Positions 47,925-60,837 of a stretch of DNA of 64,000 bases are shown here, piece by piece. Where the stretch lies: positions 77,477,561 through 77,541,560 of the forward strand of contig NC_088775.1 of NCBI RefSeq assembly GCF_954871325.1, read 5' to 3'. Source of the DNA: Gordionus sp. m RMFG-2023. Taxonomy: Eukaryota > Nematomorpha > Gordioida > Chordodea > Parachordodidae. Position 1 is the first letter of the stretch. Every line of letters starts with the position of its first letter. Position numbers and translations under genes: made by a program. The notes beneath the pieces are model-generated. The model had not been told where the DNA came from. It ran no database searches and saw only the letters and a list, made by a program, of their open reading frames with translations.

Positions 47925-48024
47925 TTAAGGTTGTATCGATATAAATATTGATGTCCCTATGAAGATAATATCGGATTGCTGATATTTTGTAAAAAAACTT
48001 TAGATAATGGCCTGTTTTTAAATT

Positions 48025-49230
48025 TTAAAGAAACGCGTTACTCGTTACTTATGAAAAAAAAGGAACATATTGTTTGTTACTTAAAAAATCTTAATATATA
48101 TATATATATATGTTAACGTCAATATGTTTTTCCAGCAATGTATTATTTTTTTTCAAGTTTTGAGAGTTTTTTTTAAATTTTGATTTTACCGGAAAAGTAT
48201 TCCAGCATGTTTAGAATACCTATCTTATGATCGTAGATAATTCCGATAACTTTTGAGTCATTTACAATTTATATGAGAAATCAATGGAAAAACTAATATA
48301 AATTATATTGAGTTCAAAAGTTCACGATAAAATTATCTGAAATTCATAGGGTAGGTATTCCAAACATGATGGAATACATTTCTGGTAAAATCAGATTTTT
48401 AAATTTATAAAAAAACCCACAAAAAATGATTTAAAGTTGAAAATATAACACATTGCCGGAAAAAACACTTCTTAATTTATTTATATCTAAGCGAAGCGAT
48501 TTTCAAAATTTAGATCAGATAAGCAAGAGTGCTCAGTGCTCAACGTAACTTTTCAACTAGCTCAGAGAATGGGAGGGTTGCATTAGATTTAATAAATAAA
48601 AATGTTAATTTGGGGAGTTTATCAAAAATATTTAATGAATGATCTTTATTTTCAAAACAACTTCCTTTATGTGAGTATTCATTCAGTCCTCATCAATTTT
48701 TTTTAATCTTTATCTGAATTTATATTTTTACCTTCATACATTTTTTTAGATTTGAGCTGCTGGACGTAGAGGTTAAATTATTTGAATGTGCACAATCCAC
48801 ACTTATAAGGTGTAGACTTAATGCCCTTAATTTTCTTTATTTATGTTGAAAAATTTGCCAGGGCAGAATTAAATCATCTTCATCTGGAAACATGAGAACT
48901 ATTGACATATATTCTTATAAAATAAATTGAATATAAATAAATACCTTGATTGATTCAATATTAATTTGACTGTATTAAATAAAATAAAATGAAAAACTTC
49001 GGGGGTTAATCTGAAGTAAAAACTCGGTTTAAATTATTTATAAAATATAAAAAAAATATATAGAAAATAAAATACAATAATTTTTTCCATATTTTTTAAA
49101 AAAAATTTTAAGTAACAAGTAACCTTTTTTGTTGCCGTTTTTCAAAAAAAAATTCGTTACTACAAGCAACGAATGGCGTTCTTTTCCTTAAAAAAGGTAA
49201 CGACGTTACTTTCATCGACATTACTTTAAA
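48025..49230 (-). mobile_element. Older copy of the 1.2-kb hAT element (18163-19361)
   Basis: The left part has 'aaacgcgttactcgttac'. The middle (48490-48680) aligns with the transposase region of 18500-18700 ('caagagtgctcagtgctcaa', 'gggagggttgcattagattt'). The right part has 'ggtaacgacgttacttt'. The coding part is eroded, termini and duplication are lost, and a MITE (48126-48468) is inserted. Confidence 0.78.
48126..48468. mobile_element. MITE of the palindromic TA family
   Basis: The ends gtttttccagcaatgt and cattgccggaaaaaacac are inverted. The interior shares 'attcatagggtaggtattcc' and 'tggaatacatttctggtaaa' with the copy at 59738-60116. Confidence 0.75.
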
Positions 49231-49332
49231 CCATTAATTAATAAATCTAATTAATCATTCGATTCATATTTCAAAATTATTCAAATACTATTAAGGAAAA
49301 TATTTTATTCGTTGATTTATTTTCTTTACAAG

Positions 49333-49555
49333 TAGTGTTGTTAAACGGCTCGTTTTGAGCCGATTTTTAAAAACGGCTAATTCAATATTATATCCAGAAA
49401 AATATTACGCAGGCCTGAAGATTTTGCTCACAGAAGGAACAAAGGTTTAGACATATATTATCGAAATCTTGAGGCTTAGGCAATATTTTTCTGCCTAAAA
49501 TATTGAGTTAGCCGTTTTAAAAAATCGGCTTAAAACGAGCCGTTTAACAACACTA
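49333..49555. mobile_element. hAT MITE, 223 bp
   Basis: About 48 bp of near-perfect inverted repeats (tagtgttgttaaacggctcg …) with a perfect 8-bp duplication tttacaag (49325-49332, 49556-49563). A possible single end of a relative is at about 37594. Confidence 0.93.
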
Positions 49556-49913
49556 TTTACAAGCAAAAATAATCATCGGTCAAAATTAGAGCCTGTGTCC
49601 TAGTTGATGATTAAGGATATCGTTCATGGATTTGGATTCGAATCTAGGAAGAATTTGTTTTATTTTTAATTTAGATTGTGGCAAAGAAGTGTCCCTCAAT
49701 ATATTTTAAAACTAAATTGTTTTCTTACTACATATTAAAACTTTGTCATTGTTTAGCAAATTTATATCATTGCCCTCTTTTATAGGATGGGCTATAAACG
49801 AGACTAAATATAGTTCGTTGCTAATAGTATAAACACGATTTATCTTAAACCATATGTCCTAAAAGTACATTTACAAAAAATTTACGCTTTTTTATATTTG
49901 AGATATATTGTCA

Positions 49914-50040
49914 GACCTACAGGCCCGGACCAAAGCTCGGCCTGGATACTCGAGTCGGGCCTATAATTTTACCGAAACTGGTTTGGGCCCTTGAAACGCG
50001 TATCCTTCTATATGGCCCGGCTTTTCGACATATGAATGAT
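49914..50040. mobile_element. hAT-like GC-rich end
   Basis: 'cagacctacaggcccggacc' is followed by 'aaagctcggcctgg' and 'tcgggcct'. One end only. Confidence 0.45.
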
Positions 50041-51200
50041 TATTATTCTTATTAAAGATGTCCTTGCAGATATGAGAAATCCAAGTTAGTCGTGGCCGGC
50101 TGCTTGCTCATTGCCCTGTAGTTTCAAGATCAAGAACTTGCCGATTCACATTATTTGGTCATTCTTAGCATAAATCCATACTACCTCATTATGCACTCCT
50201 TCCAGATTAGTGTATTCCTAGGCTTCATTCAATCATTCTCATTTCGGTTACATCCAACACCTTATTCTCGATATCTCATGTTGCTCAAATTTCACACCGA
50301 TACAAAAAGACCGATCTGCCGATAGTTCGATAGGCCTTACCTTTAAGTTACAGTGGTATTTTCCTGTCACAAAGCACTTCTAATATGCTTCTCCATTTCA
50401 CACAACGCTTCAGTATCCTAGATTTGACCTTGTCATGACAACCCGTCTTCTTGATGTATTGTAGAGCCAAGATAGCTAAACTTTTCAACTTTATAGTTCC
50501 TTGATACCCATCTGCAAAGTTTGTTGCAGATACAAGAAGCGCCAACGCGGAGGCCATATTTCTCCAGCCTAATTGCACAAACATTGGCTCACTGTGTTTG
50601 CATCGCTTCAGCTTTTTAGCATATCACGATGTCATTACAACATTGACCATGGTGCTGGCCTCTGCAACTCGGTTATAGTATCGAGAATGAGTACACAGAC
50701 CCTTCTACTTCTATGGAAAACGATTTTAGTCTCCCACGGCCGTTCTTACCATTGGTGCAGAATCTCCGTACTTATATCTAATGGGCTCCACATTACCCTT
50801 CGGGATTCCTCTTTTGCGCCTGCACCATGATATCAGGTGTCTGGATATGGTATCGTATACCTTTTTTAGCAATGAATAGCATATGCACTCTTTACCTATC
50901 TCTCCATATTTTCTTATCAGTGTTAATGGAGCAAAAATCGGAATGGTCGAACAGCCTTGTATAAACCTGAATTGATTTCCGGATACCTGAAACTTCATCC
51001 CATGGTGTCCTAACATAAATTATTTCCAAAATATTTAGAGTATGACTTATCAACTTTATTCCCCTATAATTCCAGCAATCTTGATGATCACCTAAACTTT
51101 TGTAAGTGGACATGATGATTCTCTCCCTCCAATCCACTGGATTCTTGCCTTCAATCATGATTTTGTTAAATAAAAGCGTTAAGGCTTCTACCTCTCATAT
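50040..51200 (-). pseudogene. LINE reverse transcriptase remnant (RTE-like)
   Basis: Minus-strand pieces follow the order of non-LTR reverse transcriptases. They are GDHQDCWNYRGIKLISHTLN (50892-51158), an SGNQF.F.QGCSTI block with a degraded LLKKVYDTISRHLI and KRGIPKGNV (50726-51016), then KRCVKWRSILEVLCDRKIPL and an LKGKAYRT-like end (50300-50584). The last block is typical of RTE/BovB-like elements. There are several frame changes and stops, and the 5' endonuclease region is missing. It is a dead, 5'-truncated copy. Confidence 0.82.
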
Positions 51201-51391
51201 CCCTGCACAAGCTTGCAAAGGGTAGCCTAGATTTTTAATTTAGGGAGATTTACTGACCCCTACGTTTCGTAACAACAGCCTATTTGTGTCGTGGGTATGC
51301 TTATATGGGACATATCTATTAATTTCAATGAAAAATAAAGAAGAAAATTTTGAAAAAATTATAATGAAAAAATAAGTTTCTCCTTACTATT

Positions 51392-51760
51392 TGTTGTATG
51401 CAAATATATATTTAGTTGAGCCCTTCTTAATTGGGTGGTATTCAAATTTATATAAATGAACTTTCATCGTATGCAAATAAATATAATTATTTTAAAAATG
51501 TCTATGAATATGAATATTTTAGATTATAGTTGAAAAAGAAATATATAATTTTTCATTACTTATTTTTATTATGAATTTTTACGAAATTATAATTTTTTTG
51601 GTATATTAAAAGTGGAATAAAATAAAAAGATTTGAAATAAAAGAGAATCATTTTTGGGTATTCAGTAAGATTACCAAATTCAATAATTTATATATATTGC
51701 ATTATGTTCAGTCTCTCCCACTAGCCTCAGCAATATAAATATCAATCCCATATTGGTACA
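51392..51760 (+). repeat. 5' LTR
   Basis: 369 bp. The left flank is ctatt. Confidence 0.9.
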
Positions 51761-54700
51761 GTGGTGCCTTACAGTGATTGATCCAAGCTTTAGAAGATCG
51801 AAGGTCAGTCTAATTATACATTGGAACTAGGTAAAAAAAAATATAAATAAATATATATAAATTTTTTGATAATTTCGGTTTTCTTATTGATGTTATATAA
51901 ATTTTGGATCATTGTATGGGTTTTATTCGTATTTTTATATTTATTTAATTTTTTAAGATTAATCAAGATCATTTTAATTAAGTGGTTATTGAGTACGCTA
52001 TAATGTATATTACACAAATAAATTTATTAAGTTTAATACTTGAAAATATAAGTATAATTATATTTGTATTTCTAGTTTTAAGTTTTACTTTAGGATTAAT
52101 AGTAGGAAGATTTACATCCTTTATAAGATTAGAAAATAAAGAGTTAGAAAAAATTAAAGATGTTATAAGAAATGAAAATAAGATATGCCATTTAGATAAT
52201 GTTAGGCCAGTCAAGTGTTACAGTTGTAGAAGATATGGACACATTTCGAGGCAATGTGAATTAACCGAACATTTGAATTGCGCGAGATGTGGACGTAAAG
52301 GTCACATAGTTACCAATTGTAGAAGTTTCTTGGACAATAATTTAGTGTGTTTAAAATGTGGTCAAAGAGGACATGCTCAAGAAGCTTGTAATAAATGACT
52401 ATATAAAGATAAGGATAATTTTATAAATTATAATATTAATAGTATATCTGATTTTTATAATTTAGGAATAAATTAATAATATTGATTTAAAATATACGAA
52501 TAAAAATAATATTGATGATAAAAATTTTTTAAAGGAAAAAGTTGAAATAGAAAACGTACGTAAAATTGATTTAGAAAAAATAATTAGGAAAAATAAATGT
52601 CCGAGGATTAAGATAAAAATAGGTGAAATGGAAATATGCTTTTTATTGGATACAGGAGCTGAGATTAGTTTAATGAGTGTAAAAGATTTTAATAAATATT
52701 TTTCAAAAGAAAGATTCATTGCAAAGAGAATAAATGTTAGACAATTAGACGGTAGTATGGTTAAAATTCTAGGTTTTTATGTGATAAAATTGTTAGATAT
52801 AAATAAGGAAGTAAAGTTATGGATTACGACACTAAAGATAGAGCCTATTTTAGGTTAGAATGACATTGAAAAGATAGGTCCTGAGTATAATTGGTGGTCT
52901 TTGTTTGAAAATGTCCGTGAGAAAAACAAAATAACGAATGAGATAATAAGAAGTGAGGATAAAGAGAAGACTGAATTACTTTGCTTAAGAGTTAAACAGG
53001 ATATAGTTCTCGATAAACTCAAAAATCAAACACCAGAATTTTTAATTAGATATAGAAGTAACTTAGAAGAAAGTAAGGATATAAGAGATATAAAGACAAT
53101 AGAGGTACAGTCGAAGATAAACAACAAGGAATTAATAAAATGGTAGAACTGAATGTTGTTGAGGACAATTTTAACAAAGAAATAAAGATTATTTTGAATA
53201 GATATAAGGGAGTCTTTAAAGAAGAATTAGGGACTCTTAGAGATTTTGAAGTAGATATACGATTAGAACAAGGTTATCGACCTAAATATTGCAGCACAAG
53301 AAGATTGCCGTTTTCGTGGATAAAGGATATAAATAAGGAATTAGACAAATGGTTAAAAGAAGGAATTATAAAACCAATAGTGCATAGTGTATGGGCAACA
53401 CCGTTAGTTCCTATAAGAAAACCAAACAAAGGCTGTGTATAGACTATAGAGTATCAGTTAACCCGTGTGTAATAAACGAAAGATATCCATTACCTAGAAT
53501 AGAACAATTGCTGGCTAATTTAAGAGGAGCAACAATTTTTTCAAAAATAGATTTTTCGAATGCTTACTTACAAATAAAGGTAAGTGAGAGAACAAGTAAG
53601 ATATCAACGATTACAACTCATAGAGGATTATTTGCTTTTTGTCGTTTACCATTTGGTTTGAAAGTATCAGCTTCAATATTTCAAAGAACGATGGCGGCAT
53701 TATTTCAAGGAATAAAGGGAATAATGTATTATTTAGACGATGTTTTGATATCTGATAGAACAGAAGAAGAACACAATGCTAGGTTAGTTAAAGTGTTAGA
53801 TATTATATTAGAAAATGGTTTAAAAGCTAATATTAATAAAAGTGTTTTTGGAACAAGAAATATAAAGTATTTAGGACATATTATAAATGGAGATGAAATT
53901 ACGCCAATTGCAAAAAATATAGATAAGATAATGAATATGAGAGTCCCAAATAATAAGACGGAAGTACAGGCGTTTTTGGGAGCAACGAATTATTATCATC
54001 GGTTTGTTAAAGATTTTGCAGAAATCGCCTCACCGTTGTATGATTTATTAAAGAAAAATAAAAAGTTTGAATGGGGAGAAACACAGGAGAAAAGTTTCGA
54101 AACATTGAAGATTAAGATGGTAGAGAAACCGATTTTAAATTGTTTTAATGAGAAATTGGATATTATATTAGCGGTTGATGCATCTAATGAAGGTATAGGA
54201 GGAGTTTTATTACAGATTACCGATTTGAGAAACCGATTTTATTTTTATCGAGACGGTTTAGTAGCACTGATAAAAATTACTCCATGATCGAGAGAGAGGC
54301 TCTGGCTGTGAAATTCGGGCTAGAGAAGTGCAAAGAATATCTGATAGGAAGAAGGTTTATTTTATATACGGATCATAAGCCGTTGGTAAATTTATTCAAA
54401 AAAGAAAATAAAGAACTTCTGATGTCACCAAGACTACAGAAATGGTTAATTTTAGTTGGTAATTTCGATTTTGAAATAAGATTCAGAGCAGGTAAACAAA
54501 ATTGTTTACCAGACATATTATCGAGATTGTTTAAAAAAGACAGTACAAACAAGGATACAGTAATCAATAGTTTAGAATATATAGAAGAGAAGGAAATATT
54601 AAATAGTAAAGTTATAAGAGCTTTGAAGATAGATACAAGAGAAGAATCAATAACGTTTGAAAGAATAGAGGAAATATCCAAAAAAGATGAAGAATTAATA

Positions 54701-55704
54701 AGAATTAGAACTTGTTTGAAAGGAGAGGCAGAATGGAAAGGTGAAGACAAAGCTTTTAAAAATATAAGGAATGAATTAAATATAGAAGACAATTGTTTAT
54801 TGAGAGGATATCGATTAGTGATACCGATTAAGTTAAGAAAAGATACATTAGCCGTATTACATTCAGGACATCAAGGCATAGAAAGAATGAAGAATAAAGC
54901 AAGAGAATATATTTGGTGGCCTAAGATGAATAGTGAAATTGAAGAATTAGCTAGAAGCTGCGAGACATGTAACATGTGGGCTAATGTACCACCAAGGAAT
55001 AAAGCAGATAAATGGTCAGAAACGGACACTCCATGTAAAAGAATACATGTAGATTTTTTAGAATATGAAAAAAGAAGTATGGTAGATGCTGAATCGAAAT
55101 GGATAGATTGTCAACAGGTTTCGGGTTTAACGACGAAGATAGCGTTGACTAAAATAAAAGATTTTGCAGGTAAATATGGATTAATGGAAACTTTAGTTTC
55201 GGATGGAGGCCCAGCATTTAAAGGTAGAGTTTTTAATCAATTTTGTGATAGGTGGAATATTAAACATTTAGTATCGCCACCACATTACCCGAGAAGTAAT
55301 GGGCAGGCCGAGAGAATGGTAGCTATTGTTAAAAGCTGGCTAAAAAAAGAAAAATATGGAGAGGGAAAATGGTGGTTGTTATTATAAGCATATAACAATA
55401 CTAAAACAAGCAAAGGAAATTCACCATCAGAAATGTTTTTAGGTAGAAAGACAAGAACGGAATTAAATTTTTTGAAAGAAAGAATAAAGGAGGATACATA
55501 TGATGATAAATTTAAAGTTGGAAGTCTAGTATGGATTCTACTGTTTGAGGGTCCAGTTAAATGGGGGAAGGGTATAATAAGTAAGAATATAGGAAAAAAG
55601 AAAGTAGAAGTAGAGATTGAAGGGCAAGAAGGCACTTTTACTAGACACGTAAAACAAGTAAGACTGAGAAGCTTAGGGCAAGTAAAAGATATGGGAGATA
55701 ATTA

Positions 55705-56110
55705 GAAGAAATAAATTGATGATAGACATTATTATGAGAATCATATTGATGATAAACAAAATGATGAGAATCATAATTTATCAGAGGATACAATTAAAAG
55801 AAATAAATTGATGATAGACATTATTATGAGAATTATATTGATGATATACTTAATTATGAGAATCAATTGTTAAAGAGATAAATTGAGGATAGACATAATT
55901 ATGAGAATCATATTGATGATAGACATAATGATGAGAATCATAATTTATCAGGGGATACAAGTAAAAGAAGATAAATTGATGATAGACCTAATTTGAGAAT
56001 CATATCGTTAGATGAAAGAAAATTGATGATAGACATAATTAGGAGAATCATAATTTCAAGAGATCCATGAGGAGAATAATCATTCTCGAGGAAATAAATT
56101 TAATGATAGA
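55705..56110 (+). repeat. Short irregular tandem repeats after pol
   Basis: 'aaattgatgatagacataat' and 'tatgagaatcatattgatga' recur with irregular spacing between the end of pol and the last small frame. Confidence 0.8.
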
Positions 56111-56207
56111 CCTAATTATGAGGGTTTAAACGGTAAAGAAATTATAAGGTGAATAGTAGATTATTAGAAGATTAGGAAAGATATATATTTTTATAGTAAT
56201 TTTATAG

Positions 56208-56537
56208 ATGGCATCATATGTCAGAGTAGGAAACAAGATTATCAAGATGGAAATCAGGGAAGCAGATGGATCGGCCGAATCCAACAGATGGATCGAAGCA
56301 GCAAGGGTAGAAGCGCAACAAAGATACGGAGAGTTACTACAGGAAACACCCAGAAGACAAAGGATAGAACGACGAGTGGAGCCATATTGGGTTCGGAAGA
56401 GTCGATTAGCATGTTGGGCATGCGGGGGAATGCATAAATTAAGGTTTTGTCCGACGACAACAACGTCTTCAATGAACGGTTCAGAGTTGGAAGTGCGAGA
56501 AGGTGGGGCACTAACGATGGAAGCCTTGGAAAGATAA
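56208..56537 (+). CDS. Extra 109-codon frame after pol, zinc-knuckle-like
   Basis: It starts at ATG 56208 and ends just before the polypurine tract and 3' LTR, where some retroelements keep env or accessory genes. It encodes a basic, Arg/Glu-rich protein with CWACGGMHKLRFC, a C-x2-C-x3-H-x4-C pattern close to a CCHC knuckle. Its base composition is clearly less A+T-rich than the rest of the element. There is no signal peptide or membrane segment, so it is not env-like. The function is unknown; nucleic-acid binding is inferred from the Cys/His pattern only. Confidence 0.55.
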   Translation: MASYVRVGNKIIKMEIREADGSAESNRWIEAARVEAQQRYGELLQETPRRQRIERRVEPYWVRKSRLACWACGGMHKLRFCPTTTTSSMNGSELEVREGGALTMEALER

Positions 56538-56553
56538 TCTTAAAGGGTGGAGG

Positions 56554-56902
56554 TGTTGTATGCTAATATATATTTAGTTGAGCCCTTCTTAATTGAGTGG
56601 TATACAAATTTATATAAATGAACTTTCATCGTATGCAAATAAATATAATTATTTTAAAAATGTCTATGAATATGAATATTTTAGATTATAGTTAAAAAAG
56701 AAATATATAATTTTTCATTTTTACGAAATTATAATTTTTTTGGTATATTAAAAGTGGAATAAAATAAAAAGATTTGAAATAAAAGAGAATCATTTTTGGA
56801 TATTCAGTAAGATTACCAAATTCAATAATTTATATATATTGCATTATGTTCAGTCTCTCCCACTAGCCTCAGGAATATAAATATCAATCCCATATTGGTA
56901 CA
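56554..56902 (+). repeat. 3' LTR
   Basis: 349 bp. The right flank ctatt begins at 56903. Confidence 0.9.
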
Positions 56903-57619
56903 CTATTGTTGGTTTTTCATTCATAATTCACCTTTTAATTGCGTTTTTAACATTTGTGCGCAAATCGATATTTTTAATATATGTTTCCCTTAACTTTTTA
57001 AAATTGATCCCTACATTTACATAATCCAAATAGAAAATTAGAAAAAAGAAGATATATATTTTATTAGAATGATAAGCTTATTTAAACCTATAAAACTGCA
57101 AATTAGATAACGATTTAATCGTACACAACTATTTTCATGATATATCAATATCTTAGAAAATGTAATATATATAAATATTTTTTGGCATATTATAAAAAAC
57201 ATTGTACGGTCTATTCATTGGATACCTTAATCGCAAATATACCAAAAAACCTGTATATTTAAAAATGTATTACAAAAGTGACATCAAAAATACCATTTAA
57301 TACGTGGTTTAAGATTATAATGCAGTGTTGTGTAGATTTGATGGAAAACATTTTCATATTTTATAAATTTATTTGTAAATAAAATTATTTAACTTGCAAA
57401 TTTTTAACAATTTTTTAAAAGTAAATAATTTTATTTGTAAACAAAATATAAAAAAAATATGTTATATATTAATATTTATTTCTCAGTTGTAAAGTTGAAA
57501 TAATTTGATCATAAAATATTTTTTTAAAATAATCATAAACAAGTTTTAGTATTTAGGTATATTAAAATTATGAGCTCATTTAAAAACGACTCTTGTTATT
57601 AGCTTACAATTATGAAAAT
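56903..57619. other. A+T-rich spacer, nothing recognised
   Basis: No supported gene or repeat. Confidence 0.45.
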
Positions 57620-57993
57620 TAGAGATCTGCAAATTACGGCCAGGCCCGTGCCCGACCTGAGCCCGACCCAAAACCCTTGTCTATTTTTAAAAAATAATTT
57701 TTATGGGCTAGATAGGGCTTAATTTTTTAAATATGATATTACATTCTGACAAATAAATTGATATATTCTTGAAAGAAACAAGGTGCTAATATATTTTATT
57801 TGTACAATTTTTTAATAAAAAAAAATCAAATTTTTCTATATTTTAATAAATTCAGGGCTAGCGGACAAATAATTTTAATTTCGAGTCAGGCTTTTCGGGG
57901 CAAATAAAATCAAATCGATCGGGACGGGGAGGATAAATTTTTATAAAAAGATTTCGGGTCGGGCTTGAAAATTAAGGCCGATACAGATCCTTA
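57620..57993. mobile_element. hAT MITE with GC-rich ends, 374 bp
   Basis: The ends are tagagatctgcaaa and tacagatcctta. The 8-bp duplication is atgaaaat / ataaaaat (one mismatch). 'ggccaggcccgtgcccgacc' and 'gggtcgggcttg' words lie inside the ends. Confidence 0.8.
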
Positions 57994-59560
57994 ATAAAAA
58001 TGGCTTCGGTTTTATTAAGCTTAGAGTTTATATCGGCTCTAAGCCTAACTTAATAAGAGGAACGGTCAATTTTGCGGCTTATGTCTAATTAGCGCTTTTT
58101 ACATAATTAACTCGTGAGGCGAGATGTATCTAGTTGAGTGTGGGTGAATGAACATACAGGAATCTATCTTAATTTCTAAATCGCTAGTGGAAACTAACAT
58201 TCAATGTATTATAGCGTCCCGTTTCTATTTAAGACACAAACAAATAAAATTAAACATTTATGTTAATTTTTCTTTATAAATGAGTGAAATTAAATATGAT
58301 AATCTTGACCAACAATACTAGAATATATTACTCTGGACTACTTAATAATAATAGTCACAAATAAATGCTTAAAAAAAATTTTACAAATTAATAATTCAAA
58401 TTTTGATTGTGCTTATTATTTCAAATAATGTATTTTATTGGTAACGTGCATATTGGCAAAAAAAATTTTTTGTCCTAAAAAAACACCTCATTCTTGTTTT
58501 TTTAGATATTATTTTTAATTGAAAAGGAAGCATTTTTTTTAAAAAAAAACAAAACGCTTAACCCGCTCAATTTACAGGCACCATTAATTATTTTAATTTA
58601 AAAAAAAATAATTAACTAAAATCTTATTTTAAAGTTTATAAATTAAAAAAAAAATTATTATCGAATTGATAATAAATTTTCAAATTACAATTATGATATT
58701 ATTTCATTTAATTATATAATATTTGAAGAAGTTCCAAGCATTTCTTAGTTGTGATGTGATAGCTTTTCGAGCCGGAATTGCGTAGTTGAAATCTCAGGAG
58801 GGTACCTTTTCAGCCAACATATATTGTCAGTATCCATTTTATAATTTAGTTATCAGTGAACATGAGAGAGTCCTCAGCGTTTAACTTGGATGTGGGTCAA
58901 AAGGACCTGCAAATGCCAGTCGATTTTAAAATTTAAGCCCAGCCAACTTTGATATATTTTTAAAAAAATTTGGGTCTGGTTTCGGGTCAAATTGCAGGCT
59001 TCTAATAGCTCCTCGGGTCAAATCTATTTTTACCAATTGATTAGTCTTACAAGTAATAACGTCACAATTTTATAGTCAATTTATTTATATAATTAGTTTT
59101 AAAAAATTTTATAATAATAAAATCAATAATGTCGTATATAATAAGTGATATGTACAATATTAGGAATAAAAGTGTACATATATTTTTTTTTTATTTTGAA
59201 AATCAATCATACATGGGTATGAGTAAAATTCCCGATAAATTTTCCGAAAAAAAATATTTAAATGTATTTAAATTTATTTTATAGAATAATGGTGTTATAT
59301 CGAAATTTTTAAGTCTAGACATCCTAGTTCTTGGCCTCGTTGATACACGTAAGCTAATATCTCAAATTGACCCTAAATCAAAGGGAGAGGGCGCAAAATT
59401 TTAAAAATGTTTGATATAAAATCTTTATGGCAATTTAAAATTAGATATTTAAGGGCAAATGAATTTTCTGTACCCTTAGAAAAAATAAATCCTATAAATT
59501 TTGGTGTATTTTTATATACTATATTAATTTGACTTTTATTTATTACCAAAGTGTAGAATT
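57994..59560. other. Spacer with transposon-end scraps
   Basis: 58015-58095 has 'ggctctaagcctaactt' words. 58897-59003 is a short GC-richer unit (aaggacctgcaaatgcc … aaattgcaggcttct) with hAT-like ends. No gene is visible. Confidence 0.4.
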
Positions 59561-59565
59561 GAACA

Positions 59566-60720
59566 TTTTTTGACCAAAATCTAGAAAATGTAAAAAAAAA
59601 TAATATTGGTGATAAAAAACTTCCAATTTCTGAGCAAAGATTGTAATTAGATTGAGCATCTTTAATTAATAATTATATTATATATTTACATATTTTAGAA
59701 TTCTCATTAAGTTCGCAATTTAATCTTGTATATCTTAGTGGCAATGTGTTTTACCCGGAAATGTGTTATTTTTTCAACTTTCAATCATTTTTTGAGCGCG
59801 TTTTTAATTAAAAATCAGATTTTACGGGAAATGTATTCCATTATTTTTGGATTAGACCTACCCTATGATTTTCAGACAATTTTATCATGAATTTTTGAAC
59901 TTAATAGAATTTATATTAGTTTTTTCAAAGATTTTTCGCATAAATTATAAATGACTTGAGTATCGGTAAAATTATCTACTATTCATAATATAGGTATTTT
60001 AAACATGCAGGAATACATTTTCGGTAATATTATATTTTTAAATTTAAAAAAAACGCGCTCAAAAAAGGATTTAAAGTTAAAAAATTAAAACATTACCGGA
60101 AAAAACACATTACCGCTAGCATATATAGATATATATATTATTTACTTCAAGAAAAATTTTTCTTAAAATTAATTAAAAATATTTTTGTAAATTTTAAAAA
60201 ATATATATTTATTTGTATTCGGAATCACCATCAAATTTGCAGTTTAATGATATATATCGATATATAATATTTAGTTTTAAAAATAAATTTAACCTTTTCA
60301 AGTTATTTTTAAAACCTATACATCATTAAACTGTAAATTTGTTGATGATTCTGAATATCTATAAATTCCTATATTATTTTAAAAGTTAAAATTTAATTAT
60401 TAGTTAATTTTTATTTTTTTCTAAAACCAAATATTCGATGTATACATCTTTAAATTGCAATTTAAGGCAGATTTTATATATATATGAATTCTATACTTTA
60501 TTAAATTTTACAAATATATTTTATTAATCAAATATTTTTTTTTATATATATCATTAAACTGCAAATTTAATAAGGATTCTAAATATGTAATATTAATTAA
60601 AGATGCTCAATTATCCAGTTAAATTTTATGCTCAGAAACTGGAAGTTTTTATCAACAATATTATTTTACATTTTCTATATTTATTTACATTTTCTAGATT
60701 TTGTACTAATTTTTTTAAGA
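59566..60720. repeat. Long palindrome with about 140-bp arms
   Basis: 59566-59710 and about 60575-60715 are inverted copies. Shared words are 'aaaatctagaaaatgtaaa', 'aacttccaatttctgagca' and 'ttgagcatctttaattaat'. 'tcattaaactgcaaattt' also recurs in both orientations between the arms. A MITE (59738-60116) sits inside. No coding capacity. Confidence 0.8.
59738..60116. mobile_element. TA-flanked palindromic MITE, 379 bp
   Basis: The ends gtggcaatgtgtttt / aaaacacattaccgc (13 of 15 paired) are flanked by TA. The inner halves are also largely inverted ('aatcagattttacgggaaat' / 'tttcggtaatattatat'). Relatives lie at 48126-48468 and, as pieces, at about 405, 41640 and 61010. The TA duplication fits Tc1/mariner-type mobilisation. 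Confidence 0.78.
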
Positions 60721-60837
60721 TAATTTTTAAAACGTTTTCCATTTTATAGATTTTGGGGTATAATTATTATATAACTGTTATTGATTAACTTAAAATTTAG
60801 GTTTTTAAAAAAAAATAAAATAAATAGTTATTACCTA

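Larger units (their letters stand above)
51392..56902 (+). mobile_element. Nearly full-length Ty3/gypsy element (fossil)
   Basis: The LTRs are 51392-51760 and 56554-56902. Both start TGTTGTATGC and end TTGGTACA, with a perfect 5-bp duplication ctatt. The primer-binding region gtggtgcc follows the 5' LTR, and a polypurine tract aaagggtggagg precedes the 3' LTR. Parts in order: three CCHC knuckles (51982-52398), protease signature LLDTGAEISLM (52628-52858), reverse transcriptase with YLDDVL (53140-54130), RNase H (54140-54530), integrase with an H-H-C-C region and GHQGIERM (54800-55390), a C-terminal integrase tail (55433-55705), and a further small frame (56208-56537). It looks near complete with a few breaks. 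LTR likeness suggests moderate youth. Confidence 0.9.

Noticed and set aside
56208-56537. env gene of the Ty3/gypsy element
   Set aside because: No signal peptide, membrane anchor or fusion-peptide-like segment. The Cys/His cluster points to a zinc knuckle instead.
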